Positions 35,103-44,403 are shown, numbered from the stretch's first letter. The stretch: 64,000 nt of DNA from Collimonas antrihumi (GCF_018304965.1 NZ_JAGQED010000019.1:1-64000); one strand, 5' to 3'. The notes: a model not told the origin generated them from the letters alone. Numbers and translations: made by a program.

Positions 35103-36311
35103 ATGGAGACAAAACAGAAAACAGGCCTCATATTGACCGGCGGTGGTGCGCGCGCGGCTTACCAGGTTGGCGTGATGGATGCAGTAGCATCCATTTTGCG
35201 TGAGCAGGGCTGGCCGCCCGAGCAAAATCCCTTCGACATCATTTGCGGTACTTCCGCAGGCGCCATCAACGCGACGGCGCTGGCTTGCCGGGTCGAGAAT
35301 TTCAGTCTCGGCGTGCAAAAGCTGATGGATGTCTGGGAGCACTTCACGGTGGAGCAGGTATATCGCGCCGATTCCCTGAGTGTGCTGCGTTCCGGCGCAC
35401 GTTGGTTGTCCCTGCTGTCCTTTGGCTGGCTGCTGCGCAAATGGCATGCGAACCCGCCCAACTCCCTGCTCGACAATACGCCGCTGATCACCTTGCTGCA
35501 CCGCTTGCTGGATCTTGAGAAGCTTGATGCAGCGCTGGCCAACGGCAGCTTGCAGGCGCTGGCGATTACAGCTTCCTCCTATAGCGGTGGCCAGCACATT
35601 ACCTTTTACCAGAGTGCTATCGAAATCCAGGGCTGGACCCGCAGCCAGCGGCGGGCGGTCCGGGATCAGATCGGCGTCGGTCATTTGCTGGCCTCGTCGG
35701 CGATTCCTTTCATCTTTCCGGCGATCCCGATTTACTGCGATGGCCGTCGCGAATTTTTCGGCGACGGTTCGATGCGCCAGCTGGCGCCGATTTCGCCGGC
35801 GATTCACCTTGGCGCCAGCAAAGTGATGGTGGTAGGCGCCGGGCGTCGCAAGGAGGCGCCGACCGATGCTCCCATGCTCGCCCGTTATCCCAGCCTGGCG
35901 CAAATTGCCAGCCATGCCTTGTCCAGTATCTTCCTGGATGGACTGGCGGTGGATATCGAACGTCTGGAGCGTATCAACCACACACTGTCTTTCTTGACGG
36001 AGGAGCAACGCCAGCTCACACCGCTGAAGCCGGTGGAAATGCTGATTATTTCGCCTTCGGAACAAATTGATGATATTGCCCCTAAGCATTTTTCAAGCCT
36101 GCCTCTGCCGATCCGCACCTTGCTCGGTGGCTTGGGTGCGACCGATATGCACGGCGGCGGCCTCGCGTCTTATCTGTTATTCGAATCCGGCTATACGCGC
36201 GAGCTGATTCGCATGGGGCAGAAAGATACGCTGGCACGGCGCGACGAGGTGGCCGATTTTTTTGGCCCCAGCCCGGTTTCCGCCTTTGGGGAAGAGGGGC
36301 AGAACTTGTGA
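35103..36311 (+). CDS. Patatin-like phospholipase
   Basis: This 402-residue hydrolase has the patatin fold. The oxyanion-hole motif is LTGGGARAAYQVG, the nucleophile motif GTSAG (Ser at about residue 51), and the catalytic Asp is in FFGDGSMRQL, giving a Ser-Asp dyad. The pair AYQVGVMDAV and GDGSMRQLAPISPA is typical of a bacterial patatin group of cytoplasmic lipases. The C-terminal 120 residues carry no other domain. It is monocistronic, followed by a tandem-repeat spacer. Lipid substrate and physiological role are unknown. Confidence 0.85.
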   Translation: METKQKTGLILTGGGARAAYQVGVMDAVASILREQGWPPEQNPFDIICGTSAGAINATALACRVENFSLGVQKLMDVWEHFTVEQVYRADSLSVLRSGARWLSLLSFGWLLRKWHANPPNSLLDNTPLITLLHRLLDLEKLDAALANGSLQALAITASSYSGGQHITFYQSAIEIQGWTRSQRRAVRDQIGVGHLLASSAIPFIFPAIPIYCDGRREFFGDGSMRQLAPISPAIHLGASKVMVVGAGRRKEAPTDAPMLARYPSLAQIASHALSSIFLDGLAVDIERLERINHTLSFLTEEQRQLTPLKPVEMLIISPSEQIDDIAPKHFSSLPLPIRTLLGGLGATDMHGGGLASYLLFESGYTRELIRMGQKDTLARRDEVADFFGPSPVSAFGEEGQNL

Positions 36312-36347
36312 TTGGGTAATGTTGTCAAATCAGGTTGTCAAATTGGA

Positions 36348-36412
36348 TTGCCAAATAATATTGTCAAATAATATTGTCAAATAATATTGTCAAATAATAT
36401 TGTCAAATATTG
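36348..36412. repeat. 13-bp tandem repeat TTGTCAAATAATA
   Basis: Units start at 36348 (one change, TTGCCAAATAATA), 36361, 36374, 36387 and 36400, each 13 bp. Degenerate related copies (GTTGTCAAAT) precede at 36321-36345. The 190-bp gap 36312-36501 is otherwise AT-rich and featureless. Confidence 0.9.
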
Positions 36413-36501
36413 CAACACTAGAAGCCGGGGCAAGGATACGGGTTGATTCGTTTTCATCAACACGTTACCCTACGGTATCAGAACCATAAAATATTAAATT
36501 T

Positions 36502-36924
36502 ATGAAAAGCCAGGCAACCCGGCATCATTTCCTTGGTCTAAGTTCCGATTTCGCCGCCGCCATGCTGCGTAACGGGATGCTGTTGCTGCTTGGTTTGCTG
36601 CTGTCATTTCAGGTTTTCGCCCGAGAATCGTTGCAGCAGGACGTGATTTCGGTAAATCAATTGCCGCAGGAAGCGCAGGCGACATTGACGTTAATTAAGC
36701 AAGGCGGGCCGTTTCCGTATGCCAAAGATGGTTTGACATTTGGCAATTATGAAGGGATGCTGCCCAAGCAACGGCGTGGGTATTATCACGAATTTACGGT
36801 AAAGACCCCGTATGCCCGCAATCGTGGCGCACGCCGGATCATTGCTGGCGGTAATCCCCAGACTTCTGGCGAATATTATTATACTGATAATCATTATCAA
36901 ACTTTCAGACGCATTCAGGAGTGA
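36502..36924 (+). CDS. Secreted guanyl-specific ribonuclease (barnase/RNase Sa type)
   Basis: This 140-residue protein begins with a hydrophobic segment (MLLLLGLLLSFQVFARES, about residues 26-43) that acts as a signal peptide, so the mature enzyme is near 97 residues. The core fits the microbial RNase N1/T1 superfamily: LPQEAQATLTLIKQGGPFPY, then KDGLTFGNYEGMLP, YYHEFTVKTP with catalytic Glu, ARRIIAGG with Arg, and a terminal EYYYTDNHYQTFRRI with the His. It cleaves RNA after G. The start could also be at 36562 or 36577; no clear ribosome site decides. The next gene encodes a barstar-family inhibitor. Confidence 0.82.
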   Translation: MKSQATRHHFLGLSSDFAAAMLRNGMLLLLGLLLSFQVFARESLQQDVISVNQLPQEAQATLTLIKQGGPFPYAKDGLTFGNYEGMLPKQRRGYYHEFTVKTPYARNRGARRIIAGGNPQTSGEYYYTDNHYQTFRRIQE

Positions 36925-36991
36925 CTGAAGCGAGCGAATGACATACACATAACAACAGCAATCCATCATCATTGCTCTAGCTGAGGGAAAA

Positions 36992-37390
36992 ATGAGTTTG
37001 TTTAAAACCGTACCGCCAAATGTTGTGCAGTCCATCCGCGCCTTCCGTGTGACCGATCTGCAGGCGGAGGCCAATCGACTCGGGCAACATTTCCTGTATG
37101 CTTATTGCGCAGAGGCAACGACTAAACAACAAGTGCTGGCGAATATCGCCCACGCCTTCCATTTTCCCAAGCACTTTGGCAAGAATTTCGATGCACTGGC
37201 CGATTGCCTGACTGATCTTGCCCACAAATCCGGCCCGCAGCCAGGTTTCATCGTGGTCATTGAACAATTGCCGAATACGCCCAAGTTCGATAAAGAAGCA
37301 CGGGAAACCTTGCTCGACGTATTCCGCGACAGCGCGGATTTCTGGGCTGACAAGAAAGTAGCGTTCCGCGTTTTTTACTCATTCCAATAG
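36992..37390 (+). CDS. Barstar-family ribonuclease inhibitor
   Basis: This 132-residue cytoplasmic protein matches barstar. HFPKHFGKNFDALADCLTDL carries the helix and Asp residues that plug the RNase active site. The end (DKKVAFRVFYSFQ) is a typical final strand. AGGGA lies just before the ATG. It follows the RNase gene by 67 bp, the toxin-antidote order. The barstar protects the cell from its own RNase before export. It has about 30 more N-terminal residues than classical barstar. Confidence 0.87.
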   Translation: MSLFKTVPPNVVQSIRAFRVTDLQAEANRLGQHFLYAYCAEATTKQQVLANIAHAFHFPKHFGKNFDALADCLTDLAHKSGPQPGFIVVIEQLPNTPKFDKEARETLLDVFRDSADFWADKKVAFRVFYSFQ

Positions 37391-37437
37391 CAACAGCGGC
37401 AATGTCGGCTTACCTGGCAGGGCGGGCAAGCTGGCTT

Positions 37438-37473
37438 AACTGTTTTAACTGTTTTAACTGTTTTAATTGCTTC
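37438..37473. repeat. 9-bp tandem repeat AACTGTTTT
   Basis: Four units of a 9-bp period (AACTGTTTT, the last degenerate) run from 37438 to about 37473, between the barstar gene and purN. Confidence 0.75.
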
Positions 37474-37603
37474 AACTTTTTTTTTGTTGTAAAGCGAGCC
37501 GCTTTCTCGTCTGTTTCCGGTTCTTTCCGGCAAAACCACGCGATATTGTCTGCAATTTTGATAATTAGCCACCCTGTTTGCTCAAAAACAGCAGTGCAAC
37601 GGG

Positions 37604-37609
37604 TACAAT
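37604..37609 (+). promoter_or_regulatory. Putative -10 element placed right at purN
   Basis: TACAAT lies 8 nt before the ATG at 37617. A start 7-8 nt downstream would fall on or next to that ATG, giving a leaderless purN mRNA. No good -35 is seen at normal spacing, so the call is weak. Confidence 0.3.
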
Positions 37610-37616
37610 GCGCGCC

Positions 37617-38222
37617 ATGAGAAGCATTGTTATCCTGATTTCCGGGCGTGGCAGCAACATGCAAGCCATCGTCCGCGCCGCTCAAACCGAACAATGGTCT
37701 GCCAGAATCGCCGCGATCATCAGCAGCAAGGCCGACGCCGAAGGTTTGAAATTTGCTGCTGCTCAAGGTATTCCCACGGCAGTAGTAGCGAATAAAGACT
37801 ATCCTGATCGTGCACAGTTCGACGCCGCCTTACGCATCGCGATCGATGGTTTTTCCCCTGATCTGGTCGTGCTGGCGGGTTTCATGCGTATTTTGACAGC
37901 GCCGTTCGTAGAGCATTATGCCGGCCGCATGTTGAATATCCATCCCTCGTTGCTGCCGAGTTTTCCGGGAATGGCGACCCACAGGCAGGCATTGGAAGCC
38001 GGCGTCAAGGTACATGGCGCCACCGTCCATTTCGTCACGGCGAAGCTGGACCACGGCCCGATCGTAGCGCAGGCCACGGTGCCGGTGCTGGAAAACGATA
38101 CCGAACAGTCGCTAGAGCAGCGAGTGCTGATTGAAGAGCATCAACTATATCCACGTGCAGTGCGCTGGTTTGTCGAAGATCGATTGAGTATCGAAGACGG
38201 CCGAGTGCGTAACAGTGCATGA
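37617..38222 (+). CDS. purN: Phosphoribosylglycinamide formyltransferase
   Basis: This 201-residue purine-synthesis enzyme transfers a formyl group from 10-formyl-THF to GAR. The N-terminal IVILISGRGSNMQAI binds GAR phosphate. FMRILTAPFVEHYAGRMLNIHPSLLP holds the catalytic Asn and His, and GATVHFVTAKLDHGPIVAQ holds the catalytic Asp. The start could be 37617 or 37608 (both ATG); the frame opens at 37578. It stands upstream of the RsmB-like gene on the same strand. Confidence 0.93.
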   Translation: MRSIVILISGRGSNMQAIVRAAQTEQWSARIAAIISSKADAEGLKFAAAQGIPTAVVANKDYPDRAQFDAALRIAIDGFSPDLVVLAGFMRILTAPFVEHYAGRMLNIHPSLLPSFPGMATHRQALEAGVKVHGATVHFVTAKLDHGPIVAQATVPVLENDTEQSLEQRVLIEEHQLYPRAVRWFVEDRLSIEDGRVRNSA

Positions 38223-38317
38223 CATTGCAACTTCGCGCGAACGCTATTTCGATCGTTTGCTCTGGCTAGCCCGAGAGCACGATCCCCAGTTTAAAAGAAT
38301 TTTATGAAAGATTTACT

Positions 38318-39571
38318 ATGAGATTGCCTCCCGCGATCATTGGCCACACCGAAGAAGTCCTGCGCGAAATCCTACGTTTTACCGGCCCGGCCGACGGCAC
38401 TTTGTCGCGCTACTTCCGTGATCATCCGAAGCTGGGTTCGCGTGAACGCGGCGTGGTGGCTGAAGCGGTATATGGCTTGTTGCGTAACAAAGCCATCTAC
38501 ACCAGCTTTGCCGAATCCGGCAACGGCCCGACCATGCGCCGCATGACCTTGCTGGGCCTGGCCGATGCGGTCAGCATCGAATCCCTGGGCGGCTTGTCGG
38601 AAGAAGAAACCGAGTGGCTGAAACGGGTTGCCGAGATCAACCGCGACCTGATGCCGCCGCTGATGCGTTCCAACCTGCCGCAATGGCTGTTCGACAAGCT
38701 GGTGGCGCGTGACGGTGAAGCCGCCACCCTGGAACTGGCGCATGCCATGAATCAGCCGGCGCCGCTGGATCTGCGCGTGAATTCGCTCAAGGCCAATCGC
38801 GACGAAGTCGTCACCACTTTGGCTGAAGCGCCGATCTTGTGCGTGCCGACGCCTTATGCACCGCTTGGTTTGCGCGTCATCAAGAAGCCGACCTTGCAAA
38901 ACCTGCCGCTGTTCAAGAGCGGTGCGATCGAAGTGCAAGATGAAGGCAGCCAGCTGCTGGCGCAAATCGTCGGCGCCAAGCGCGGCGAGATGGTGGTCGA
39001 TTTCTGTGCGGGCGCCGGCGGCAAGACGCTGGCCCTGGGCGCGACCATGCGCAATACCGGCCGCTTGTATGCCTTCGACGTTTCCGAGAAGCGCCTGGCA
39101 AAACTCAAGCCGCGTATGGCGCGCAGCGGTTTGTCGAATATTCATCCGGTATTGATCGCGCATGAGAATGACGGCAAGGTGAAGCGCCTGGCCGGCAAGA
39201 TCGATCGCGTGCTGGTCGATGCGCCATGTAGCGGCCTCGGCACCTTGCGCCGTAATCCGGACGTCAAATGGCGGCAGACGCCGGAAGCGATTGCCGAAAT
39301 GAATACCAAGCAAATCGCGATTCTTTCCAGCGCCGCGCGCCTGGTGAAATCCGGCGGCCGTCTGGTGTACGGTACTTGCAGTTTGCTGGACGAGGAAAAC
39401 GAAGCGATTGCCGCGCAGTTCCTGGCCAGCCATGAAGATTTTTCGCTGGTGCCGATGAAGGACGTATTGGCCGAGCAGAAAATTGCGCTGGAGATGGACG
39501 ACTATCTCAAATTGCTGCCGCACAAGCATCAGACCGACGGCTTCTTCGCCGCAGTGTTTGTGCGTAAATAA
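38318..39571 (+). CDS. RsmB/NOP-family rRNA m5C methyltransferase
   Basis: This 417-residue SAM-dependent RNA methyltransferase has an N-terminal NusB-like region (about 1-130), then the Rossmann fold: VVDFCAGAGGKTLALGA binds SAM, VLVDAPCSGLGTLRRNPDVK has the release Cys, and LVYGTCSLLDEENE has the nucleophilic Cys. This matches the RsmB/Nop2 group that makes 5-methylcytosine in 16S rRNA. The gene is 95 bp after purN. Most likely it is RsmB-like, but betaproteobacteria have several relatives, so I do not name it. Confidence 0.87.
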   Translation: MRLPPAIIGHTEEVLREILRFTGPADGTLSRYFRDHPKLGSRERGVVAEAVYGLLRNKAIYTSFAESGNGPTMRRMTLLGLADAVSIESLGGLSEEETEWLKRVAEINRDLMPPLMRSNLPQWLFDKLVARDGEAATLELAHAMNQPAPLDLRVNSLKANRDEVVTTLAEAPILCVPTPYAPLGLRVIKKPTLQNLPLFKSGAIEVQDEGSQLLAQIVGAKRGEMVVDFCAGAGGKTLALGATMRNTGRLYAFDVSEKRLAKLKPRMARSGLSNIHPVLIAHENDGKVKRLAGKIDRVLVDAPCSGLGTLRRNPDVKWRQTPEAIAEMNTKQIAILSSAARLVKSGGRLVYGTCSLLDEENEAIAAQFLASHEDFSLVPMKDVLAEQKIALEMDDYLKLLPHKHQTDGFFAAVFVRK

Positions 39572-39596
39572 TTTACGTAAATAATTTACGTAAATA
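39564..39596. repeat. 13-bp tandem repeat GTAAATAATTTAC
   Basis: The palindromic unit GTAAATAATTTAC repeats at 39564-39576 and 39577-39589, with a partial third to 39596. It overlaps the stop of the RsmB-like gene, whose last codons lie within the first unit. Confidence 0.8.
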
Positions 39597-39648
39597 AGCA
39601 AGCGGTTTGCCCACCTGACTGCCGGGACGTTACGCTGTATTCAAAACG

Positions 39649-41049
39649 ATGCCAGATTTCATCAATGACCTGTTGAACGACTTGCTGAGCAACCTGCGGG
39701 CGCCGGGTTTGCTGGCGCAAGTCGGTTTGCTGGTGGCATGTATCGGCCTGGGCTGGTTGCTGGCCCGCCTGCTGCGCCGTACTTTCAACCTCAACCCCGC
39801 CCAGCCGCCGGCGATGCAGATCGGGCTGGTCAGCTTCGTCAAGGTCTTGACGCCCGTCATTACCTTGCTGTTGCTGGTGCTGGTCAAGCTGGCCCTGCAA
39901 AAATGGCATCAGCCGGTGAATGTCATGCGGCTGATGGTTCCGCTGGTAGCTTCGCTGGCGCTGATGCGTTTTGTGTTCTATGTCCTGCGCCGGATTTTTG
40001 CGCGCAATAGCGGCGTCGGCACTTTCCTCCTGTTGTTTGAAAAAAGCTTCGGCGCGCTGGTCTGGATCGGCTTGCTGCTCTATATCACCGGCTGGTGGCC
40101 GGATCTGTTCGGTTACCTGGATAGCACGGTGCTGCCGATCGGCCGCTATCAGGTTTCGCTGCTGGCAATCTTGCAAGCACTGATCTCGGTGCTGGTGACG
40201 CTGGTGATCGCATTGTGGGCCGGCGCTACGCTGGAAGAGCGCCTGATGCGGGTCAACACCATGCATTCCTCGATCCGCACCGTGGTAGCGCGCATGGCGC
40301 GTGCCTTCCTGATCCTGGTCGCGGTATTGGTCAGTTTGTCGCTGGTCGGCATCGATCTGACTGTGTTATCGGTCTTCGGCGGCGCACTGGGTGTGGCGCT
40401 GGGTCTTGGTTTACAGAAAATCGCCAGCAGTTATGTATCAGGCTTCGTGATTTTGCTGGAACGCAGCCTGGCGATCGGCGATATGGTCGGCGTCAGCACC
40501 TTTTATGGCAAGGTGGTCCAGATCAACAGCCGCTATACCGTGTTGCAAGGGCTGGACGGAATCGATACGGTGGTGCCGAATGAAATTTTCATGATCAATT
40601 CGGTGCAGAACTATTCGCTGACCAACCGGATCCTGCGTTTGTCGACACAGGTGATGATTGAACATCGGGATGATGTCGAAAGTGTATTGTTGTTGTTAGA
40701 GCAAGCAGTAGTCGAGGTTAACCGTGTTTCGCAGGAAACCTTGCCGCAAGCATTGCTTCTGAAGATAGGCCCGGATGGGCTAGAGCTAGAGGTCGGATTC
40801 TGGATCACGGATCCGGAGAACGGTCGCCTGAATGTGTTGTCTGATGTTAACCGGGCAATCTGGCGGGTGTTGCAAGCCCGTCAAATCAAGATTGCTCAGG
40901 TGAAACGAGATATCAAGATAGTGCAAGCCACGGCAGACGAAGATGGTGATAATGTGATGTTGCAAAATAGCAACTTCAAGGTCGATACACAACACGGTTT
41001 GCAATTAGATGGCCAACAAGATGCGCCAAAACCTCGAAAGAGCGAATAA
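39649..41049 (+). CDS. MscS-family mechanosensitive channel
   Basis: This 466-residue inner-membrane channel releases solutes under membrane tension. The N-terminal part carries several extra helices (about residues 20-190) typical of larger MscS relatives. The MscS core helix TM3 reads TVLSVFGGALGVALGLGLQKIASSYVSGFVI. The beta domain follows (LERSLAIGDMVGV, GLDGIDTVVPNEIFM). The C-terminus ends in a short charged tail (DAPKPRKSE). It stands alone, 77 bp after the RsmB-like gene. Confidence 0.88.
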   Translation: MPDFINDLLNDLLSNLRAPGLLAQVGLLVACIGLGWLLARLLRRTFNLNPAQPPAMQIGLVSFVKVLTPVITLLLLVLVKLALQKWHQPVNVMRLMVPLVASLALMRFVFYVLRRIFARNSGVGTFLLLFEKSFGALVWIGLLLYITGWWPDLFGYLDSTVLPIGRYQVSLLAILQALISVLVTLVIALWAGATLEERLMRVNTMHSSIRTVVARMARAFLILVAVLVSLSLVGIDLTVLSVFGGALGVALGLGLQKIASSYVSGFVILLERSLAIGDMVGVSTFYGKVVQINSRYTVLQGLDGIDTVVPNEIFMINSVQNYSLTNRILRLSTQVMIEHRDDVESVLLLLEQAVVEVNRVSQETLPQALLLKIGPDGLELEVGFWITDPENGRLNVLSDVNRAIWRVLQARQIKIAQVKRDIKIVQATADEDGDNVMLQNSNFKVDTQHGLQLDGQQDAPKPRKSE

Positions 41050-41186
41050 TAAGGGTACAATTGCACTCGAAATTCGGGTAACTGTTCGGTAACTACCCGT
41101 CAACGTGCTGGTATCTTACTCACATTTCACCCGTATCTCACCGTAAAGCAAGTAGTAGCATCATCTATACACATGGAGTACACATA

Positions 41187-42380
41187 GTGTTCAATGCAAT
41201 TCTCGATTTCCTGTCGAATGGCGTAACAGGCGCAAGCGCCTGGCAAGTGGTCGTGTTCACGCTGGTCGTGACGCACATCACGATCGCTGCAGTGACTATT
41301 TTCCTGCATCGCGGCCAGGCCCATCGCGCCTTGGATCTGCACGCCATTCCAAGTCATTTTTTCCGTTTCTGGCTGTGGCTGACGACGGGCATGGTCACCA
41401 AGGAATGGGCAGCCATCCATCGCAAGCATCATGCAAAATGCGATACCGAGGAAGATCCGCATAGCCCGGTTACGCGCGGCATCAAGAAAGTATTCTGGGA
41501 AGGCGCGGAGCTGTATCGCGCAGAATCGAAGAACCTGGAAACCATGGAAAAATTCGGCCATGGCACACCGGACGACTGGATCGAAAGAAACGTCTATACC
41601 AAACGCAGCGCCTGGGGCATTGTGTTGATGCTGTTTGTCGACGTCATGCTGTTCGGCGTGGTCGGCCTCAGCGTCTGGGCTGTGCAAATGGTCTGGATTC
41701 CGATTACTGCTGCCGGCATCATCAACGGCATCGGCCACTATTGGGGCTATCGCAACTACGACTGTAACGATGCCGCTACCAACATCATCCCGTTCGGTAT
41801 CATCATCGGCGGCGAAGAGCTGCACAACAACCACCACACATTCGGCACTTCGGCCAAATTGTCGTCGAAGTGGTATGAATTCGACATCGGCTGGATGTAT
41901 ATCCGGATTCTGGAAATCTGCGGTTTGGCCAAGGTCAAGAAAGTAGCTCCTGCACCGAAATTCAACCACGCCAAGCTGGTGCCGGATCTGGATACGCTGC
42001 AATCGGTGATCGCCAATCGTTACGACGTCATGGCAAAGTATGCAAAATCGTTGAAGAGCGCCTGGCACGAAGAACGCAGCCATTTGACCGACAAGGCCAA
42101 GCTGGGAGCGGGTTTCCTGAAGTCGTCGAAAAAATTGTTGCAACGTGAGCCGACCAAACTGGAAGCGCCGCAAAAGCAGCAGCTGACAGAGTTGTTCCTG
42201 CATAGCAAAGCGCTGCAAACCATGCACGAGATGCGGGTTGAGCTGGGCGCAATCTGGGAGCGTTCGCATTTCACGCGCGATCAGTTGCTGCATCAATTGC
42301 AGGACTGGTGCGCACGTGCCGAAGCTTCCGGTATCAAGTCGTTGCAGGATTTCTCGCTGCGTTTGCGTAGTTATTCCTGA
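41187..42380 (+). CDS. Membrane acyl-CoA/fatty-acid desaturase
   Basis: This 397-residue di-iron desaturase introduces a double bond into acyl chains at the inner membrane. The three histidine boxes are FLHRGQAHRALD (HXXXXH), HRKHHAKC (HXXHH) and GGEELHNNHHTFG (HXXHH), and membrane segments lie between. The start is GTG 41187 with GGAG 10 nt upstream. The C-terminal 120 residues after about 275 form a helical, charged extension (KSLKSAWHEERSH) not needed for catalysis. It is a single gene with a strong terminator. Confidence 0.85.
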   Translation: MFNAILDFLSNGVTGASAWQVVVFTLVVTHITIAAVTIFLHRGQAHRALDLHAIPSHFFRFWLWLTTGMVTKEWAAIHRKHHAKCDTEEDPHSPVTRGIKKVFWEGAELYRAESKNLETMEKFGHGTPDDWIERNVYTKRSAWGIVLMLFVDVMLFGVVGLSVWAVQMVWIPITAAGIINGIGHYWGYRNYDCNDAATNIIPFGIIIGGEELHNNHHTFGTSAKLSSKWYEFDIGWMYIRILEICGLAKVKKVAPAPKFNHAKLVPDLDTLQSVIANRYDVMAKYAKSLKSAWHEERSHLTDKAKLGAGFLKSSKKLLQREPTKLEAPQKQQLTELFLHSKALQTMHEMRVELGAIWERSHFTRDQLLHQLQDWCARAEASGIKSLQDFSLRLRSYS

Positions 42381-42397
42381 ACCAGGATGAATTCAAG

Positions 42398-42430
42398 AAA
42401 ACGGCCCATGTAAATTGGGCCGTTTTTTTT
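42398..42430 (+). terminator. Desaturase terminator
   Basis: AAAACGGCCCA and TGGGCCGTTTT form an 11-bp stem with a 7-nt loop, ending in eight T. It lies 18 bp past the desaturase stop and may also serve the convergent LysR gene. Confidence 0.85.
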
Positions 42431-42452
42431 GCCTGGCGAGTTGTTTCAAGAT

Positions 42453-43310
42453 TTATTTAAAGGCTTTTCCGAATTCTTCCTGAATAGATTTGACGACGGC
42501 GCGTATGGCGGCCGAGCCTTTCAAGTCGGCATGCCAGACCAGCCATGCATCTCGCGACACCGGCTGCTGATCCGGTATCGCCGGAGCCAGGACTGGATCA
42601 TCCTCCGCCATGAACGTTGGCAGCATTGCTACGCCACCGCCAGCACGCGCCAGTGCGTGCTGGATATCCAGAGTTGTCACCCGAAAGCCAAGGGATCCAC
42701 CAGCCATTTGCCGGATAAGGGCAGCCTGCTGCGACGCGGCATCCATGCTCGCGACATAGCCAATGTAGGCCCAGTGTTCCGGTGGCGTCTGGTTGAGATA
42801 TGCCGGGCTGGCATACAGGCGAAATGTAAGTTCTGCGAGCTTTACGACAATGAAATCACCTTCGGTGGGCCGGTTGAGGCGGATGGCTATGTCGGCTTCG
42901 CGCCGTTCCAGCGAGACCTGGCGTGTTTCGCCGAGAATGCAGATGTTGAGGCCGGGGTGTTGCTTGCGCAGGGCTACAAGTGGTCGCGCCAGCATCGCCG
43001 CAGCTAAGGCTGGCGGTGCGCTGATAGTGACATGCCCTGCAACTTCCGAACGTGCGCCATCGGCTGCGCGGTTAATCGCCTGCGCGTCTTTCTCCATATG
43101 CTCGACCAAAGCCGCAATGCGTTCGCCATCCGCCGTCAATGACAATCTGCGGCCACGTCGATCTACCAGTTTGAGATTTAATTCGGTTTCTAGCGCGGCA
43201 ATGCGGCGCGCGATGGTCGCATGTTCGACATGGAGCTGTCGCGCTGCGCCGGATAAAGTGCCAGCCTGCGCCAGTGCAGCGAAATGCCGAAGATTTTCCC
43301 AGTCAGCCAT
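42453..43310 (-). CDS. LysR-family transcriptional regulator
   Basis: This 285-residue regulator has the N-terminal winged helix (WENLRHFAALAQAGTLSGAA, then HVEHATIARRIAALETEL) and a two-lobed ligand domain (residues about 90-285) with HVTISAPPALAAAML. I start at MADWENL (43310); the frame opens five codons earlier. It is divergent from the quinone oxidoreductase gene, with 103 bp between starts, the common arrangement in which a LysR protein controls its neighbour and itself. Confidence 0.87.
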   Translation of the reverse strand: MADWENLRHFAALAQAGTLSGAARQLHVEHATIARRIAALETELNLKLVDRRGRRLSLTADGERIAALVEHMEKDAQAINRAADGARSEVAGHVTISAPPALAAAMLARPLVALRKQHPGLNICILGETRQVSLERREADIAIRLNRPTEGDFIVVKLAELTFRLYASPAYLNQTPPEHWAYIGYVASMDAASQQAALIRQMAGGSLGFRVTTLDIQHALARAGGGVAMLPTFMAEDDPVLAPAIPDQQPVSRDAWLVWHADLKGSAAIRAVVKSIQEEFGKAFK

Positions 43311-43413
43311 TGTTAAAATTTGCACATAAGATGATAAATATTAGGGAATTTTCAAACAAAGCACAATCAATCAAAATAAGCCCAACTGTTAACAGGCTCT
43401 AATGGAGGACAAG

Positions 43414-44403
43414 ATGAACAAAATCGATCAAATGGTCAGAATGACGGGTGTGGGTGGCACAGATCAACTCGAAGTCGTTACCTGCCAGTCGCAATTGCAG
43501 TTACCGGGCCCGGGCGAAGTGCGTATCAGGCACGAGGCAATTGGCGTCAACTTCATCGACATATATCATCGCACCGGCCTTTATCCGCTTGCAACGTTGC
43601 CAGCGGTCCTTGGCGTCGAAGGTGCGGGAACGATCGACGCCATCGGGGACGGCGTCGAACATCTCGCCATCGGCGACCGTATCGCTTATGCCGGTGCGCC
43701 GGTCGGCGCCTATGCTGCAACGCGCTTGCTACCACAGGAAAGGGCGATTCTTTTGCCTGAGAACATCAGCACGCGCCTGGCCGCCGCCTCGATGCTGCGA
43801 GGGCTGACTGCGCATATGCTGCTCACTCGCACTTACCAGGTCAGCGCAGGCAGCACGATCCTCATCCACGCTGCTGCCGGTGGCTTGGGTGCGCTGCTGG
43901 TGCGTTGGGCCAAGCACCTTGGTGCAACAGTGATCGGCACTGCCGGATCTGCCGAAAAGGCGCAAATTGCCGAGACATACGGCGCCGATCATGTCATCGT
44001 CGGGCGCGATGCCGATATCGTCGCCGAGGTTGCCGCCCTGACTGGTGGCAAGGGCGTCGATTTCGCGATTGACGGTATCGGCGGCAGCATGCTCCTGAAG
44101 ACACTTGCATGCGTGCGCCCATTCGGTACGGTCGCCAGCATAGGGCAAGCGGCTGGCCCGATAGCGCCGATCAGCGTCGGCGAGTTGGGGCCTCGCCGCT
44201 CGCTGTCGCTGGCTCGCCCCAGCATCATGGCTTACCTGGCGGACCAGCATACTTATTCAGTCGCATCCGCGGCACTCATCGCCATGATGCAAGCCGGAGT
44301 CGTGGCTGAAATCGGCGGTGAATATCCGCTGGCCGAAGCTGGCAGGGCACACGCCGATCTTGAGGCAGGCCGCAGCACAGGCAGCCTGCTGCTGATCCCG
44401 TGA
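43414..44403 (+). CDS. NADPH:quinone oxidoreductase (zinc-independent MDR family)
   Basis: This 329-residue cytosolic oxidoreductase resembles quinone reductase QOR. A GroES-like N-terminal domain (VNFIDIYHRTGLYP) and the nucleotide-binding motif HAAAGGLGALLVRWAKHLGA are present; no zinc-binding Cys cluster is seen. The start at 43414 is set by GGAGG 4 nt upstream; an earlier ATG at 43402 is inside that ribosome site. It is divergent from a LysR gene that probably regulates it. A bidirectional terminator lies downstream. Confidence 0.85.
   Translation: MNKIDQMVRMTGVGGTDQLEVVTCQSQLQLPGPGEVRIRHEAIGVNFIDIYHRTGLYPLATLPAVLGVEGAGTIDAIGDGVEHLAIGDRIAYAGAPVGAYAATRLLPQERAILLPENISTRLAAASMLRGLTAHMLLTRTYQVSAGSTILIHAAAGGLGALLVRWAKHLGATVIGTAGSAEKAQIAETYGADHVIVGRDADIVAEVAALTGGKGVDFAIDGIGGSMLLKTLACVRPFGTVASIGQAAGPIAPISVGELGPRRSLSLARPSIMAYLADQHTYSVASAALIAMMQAGVVAEIGGEYPLAEAGRAHADLEAGRSTGSLLLIP

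Noticed and set aside
38215-38307. A 30-codon GTG frame (HDIATSRERYFDRLLWLARE) overlapping the purN end
   Set aside because: Composition looks protein-like, but there is no ribosome site or family match, so I did not call it; conservation in relatives would settle it.
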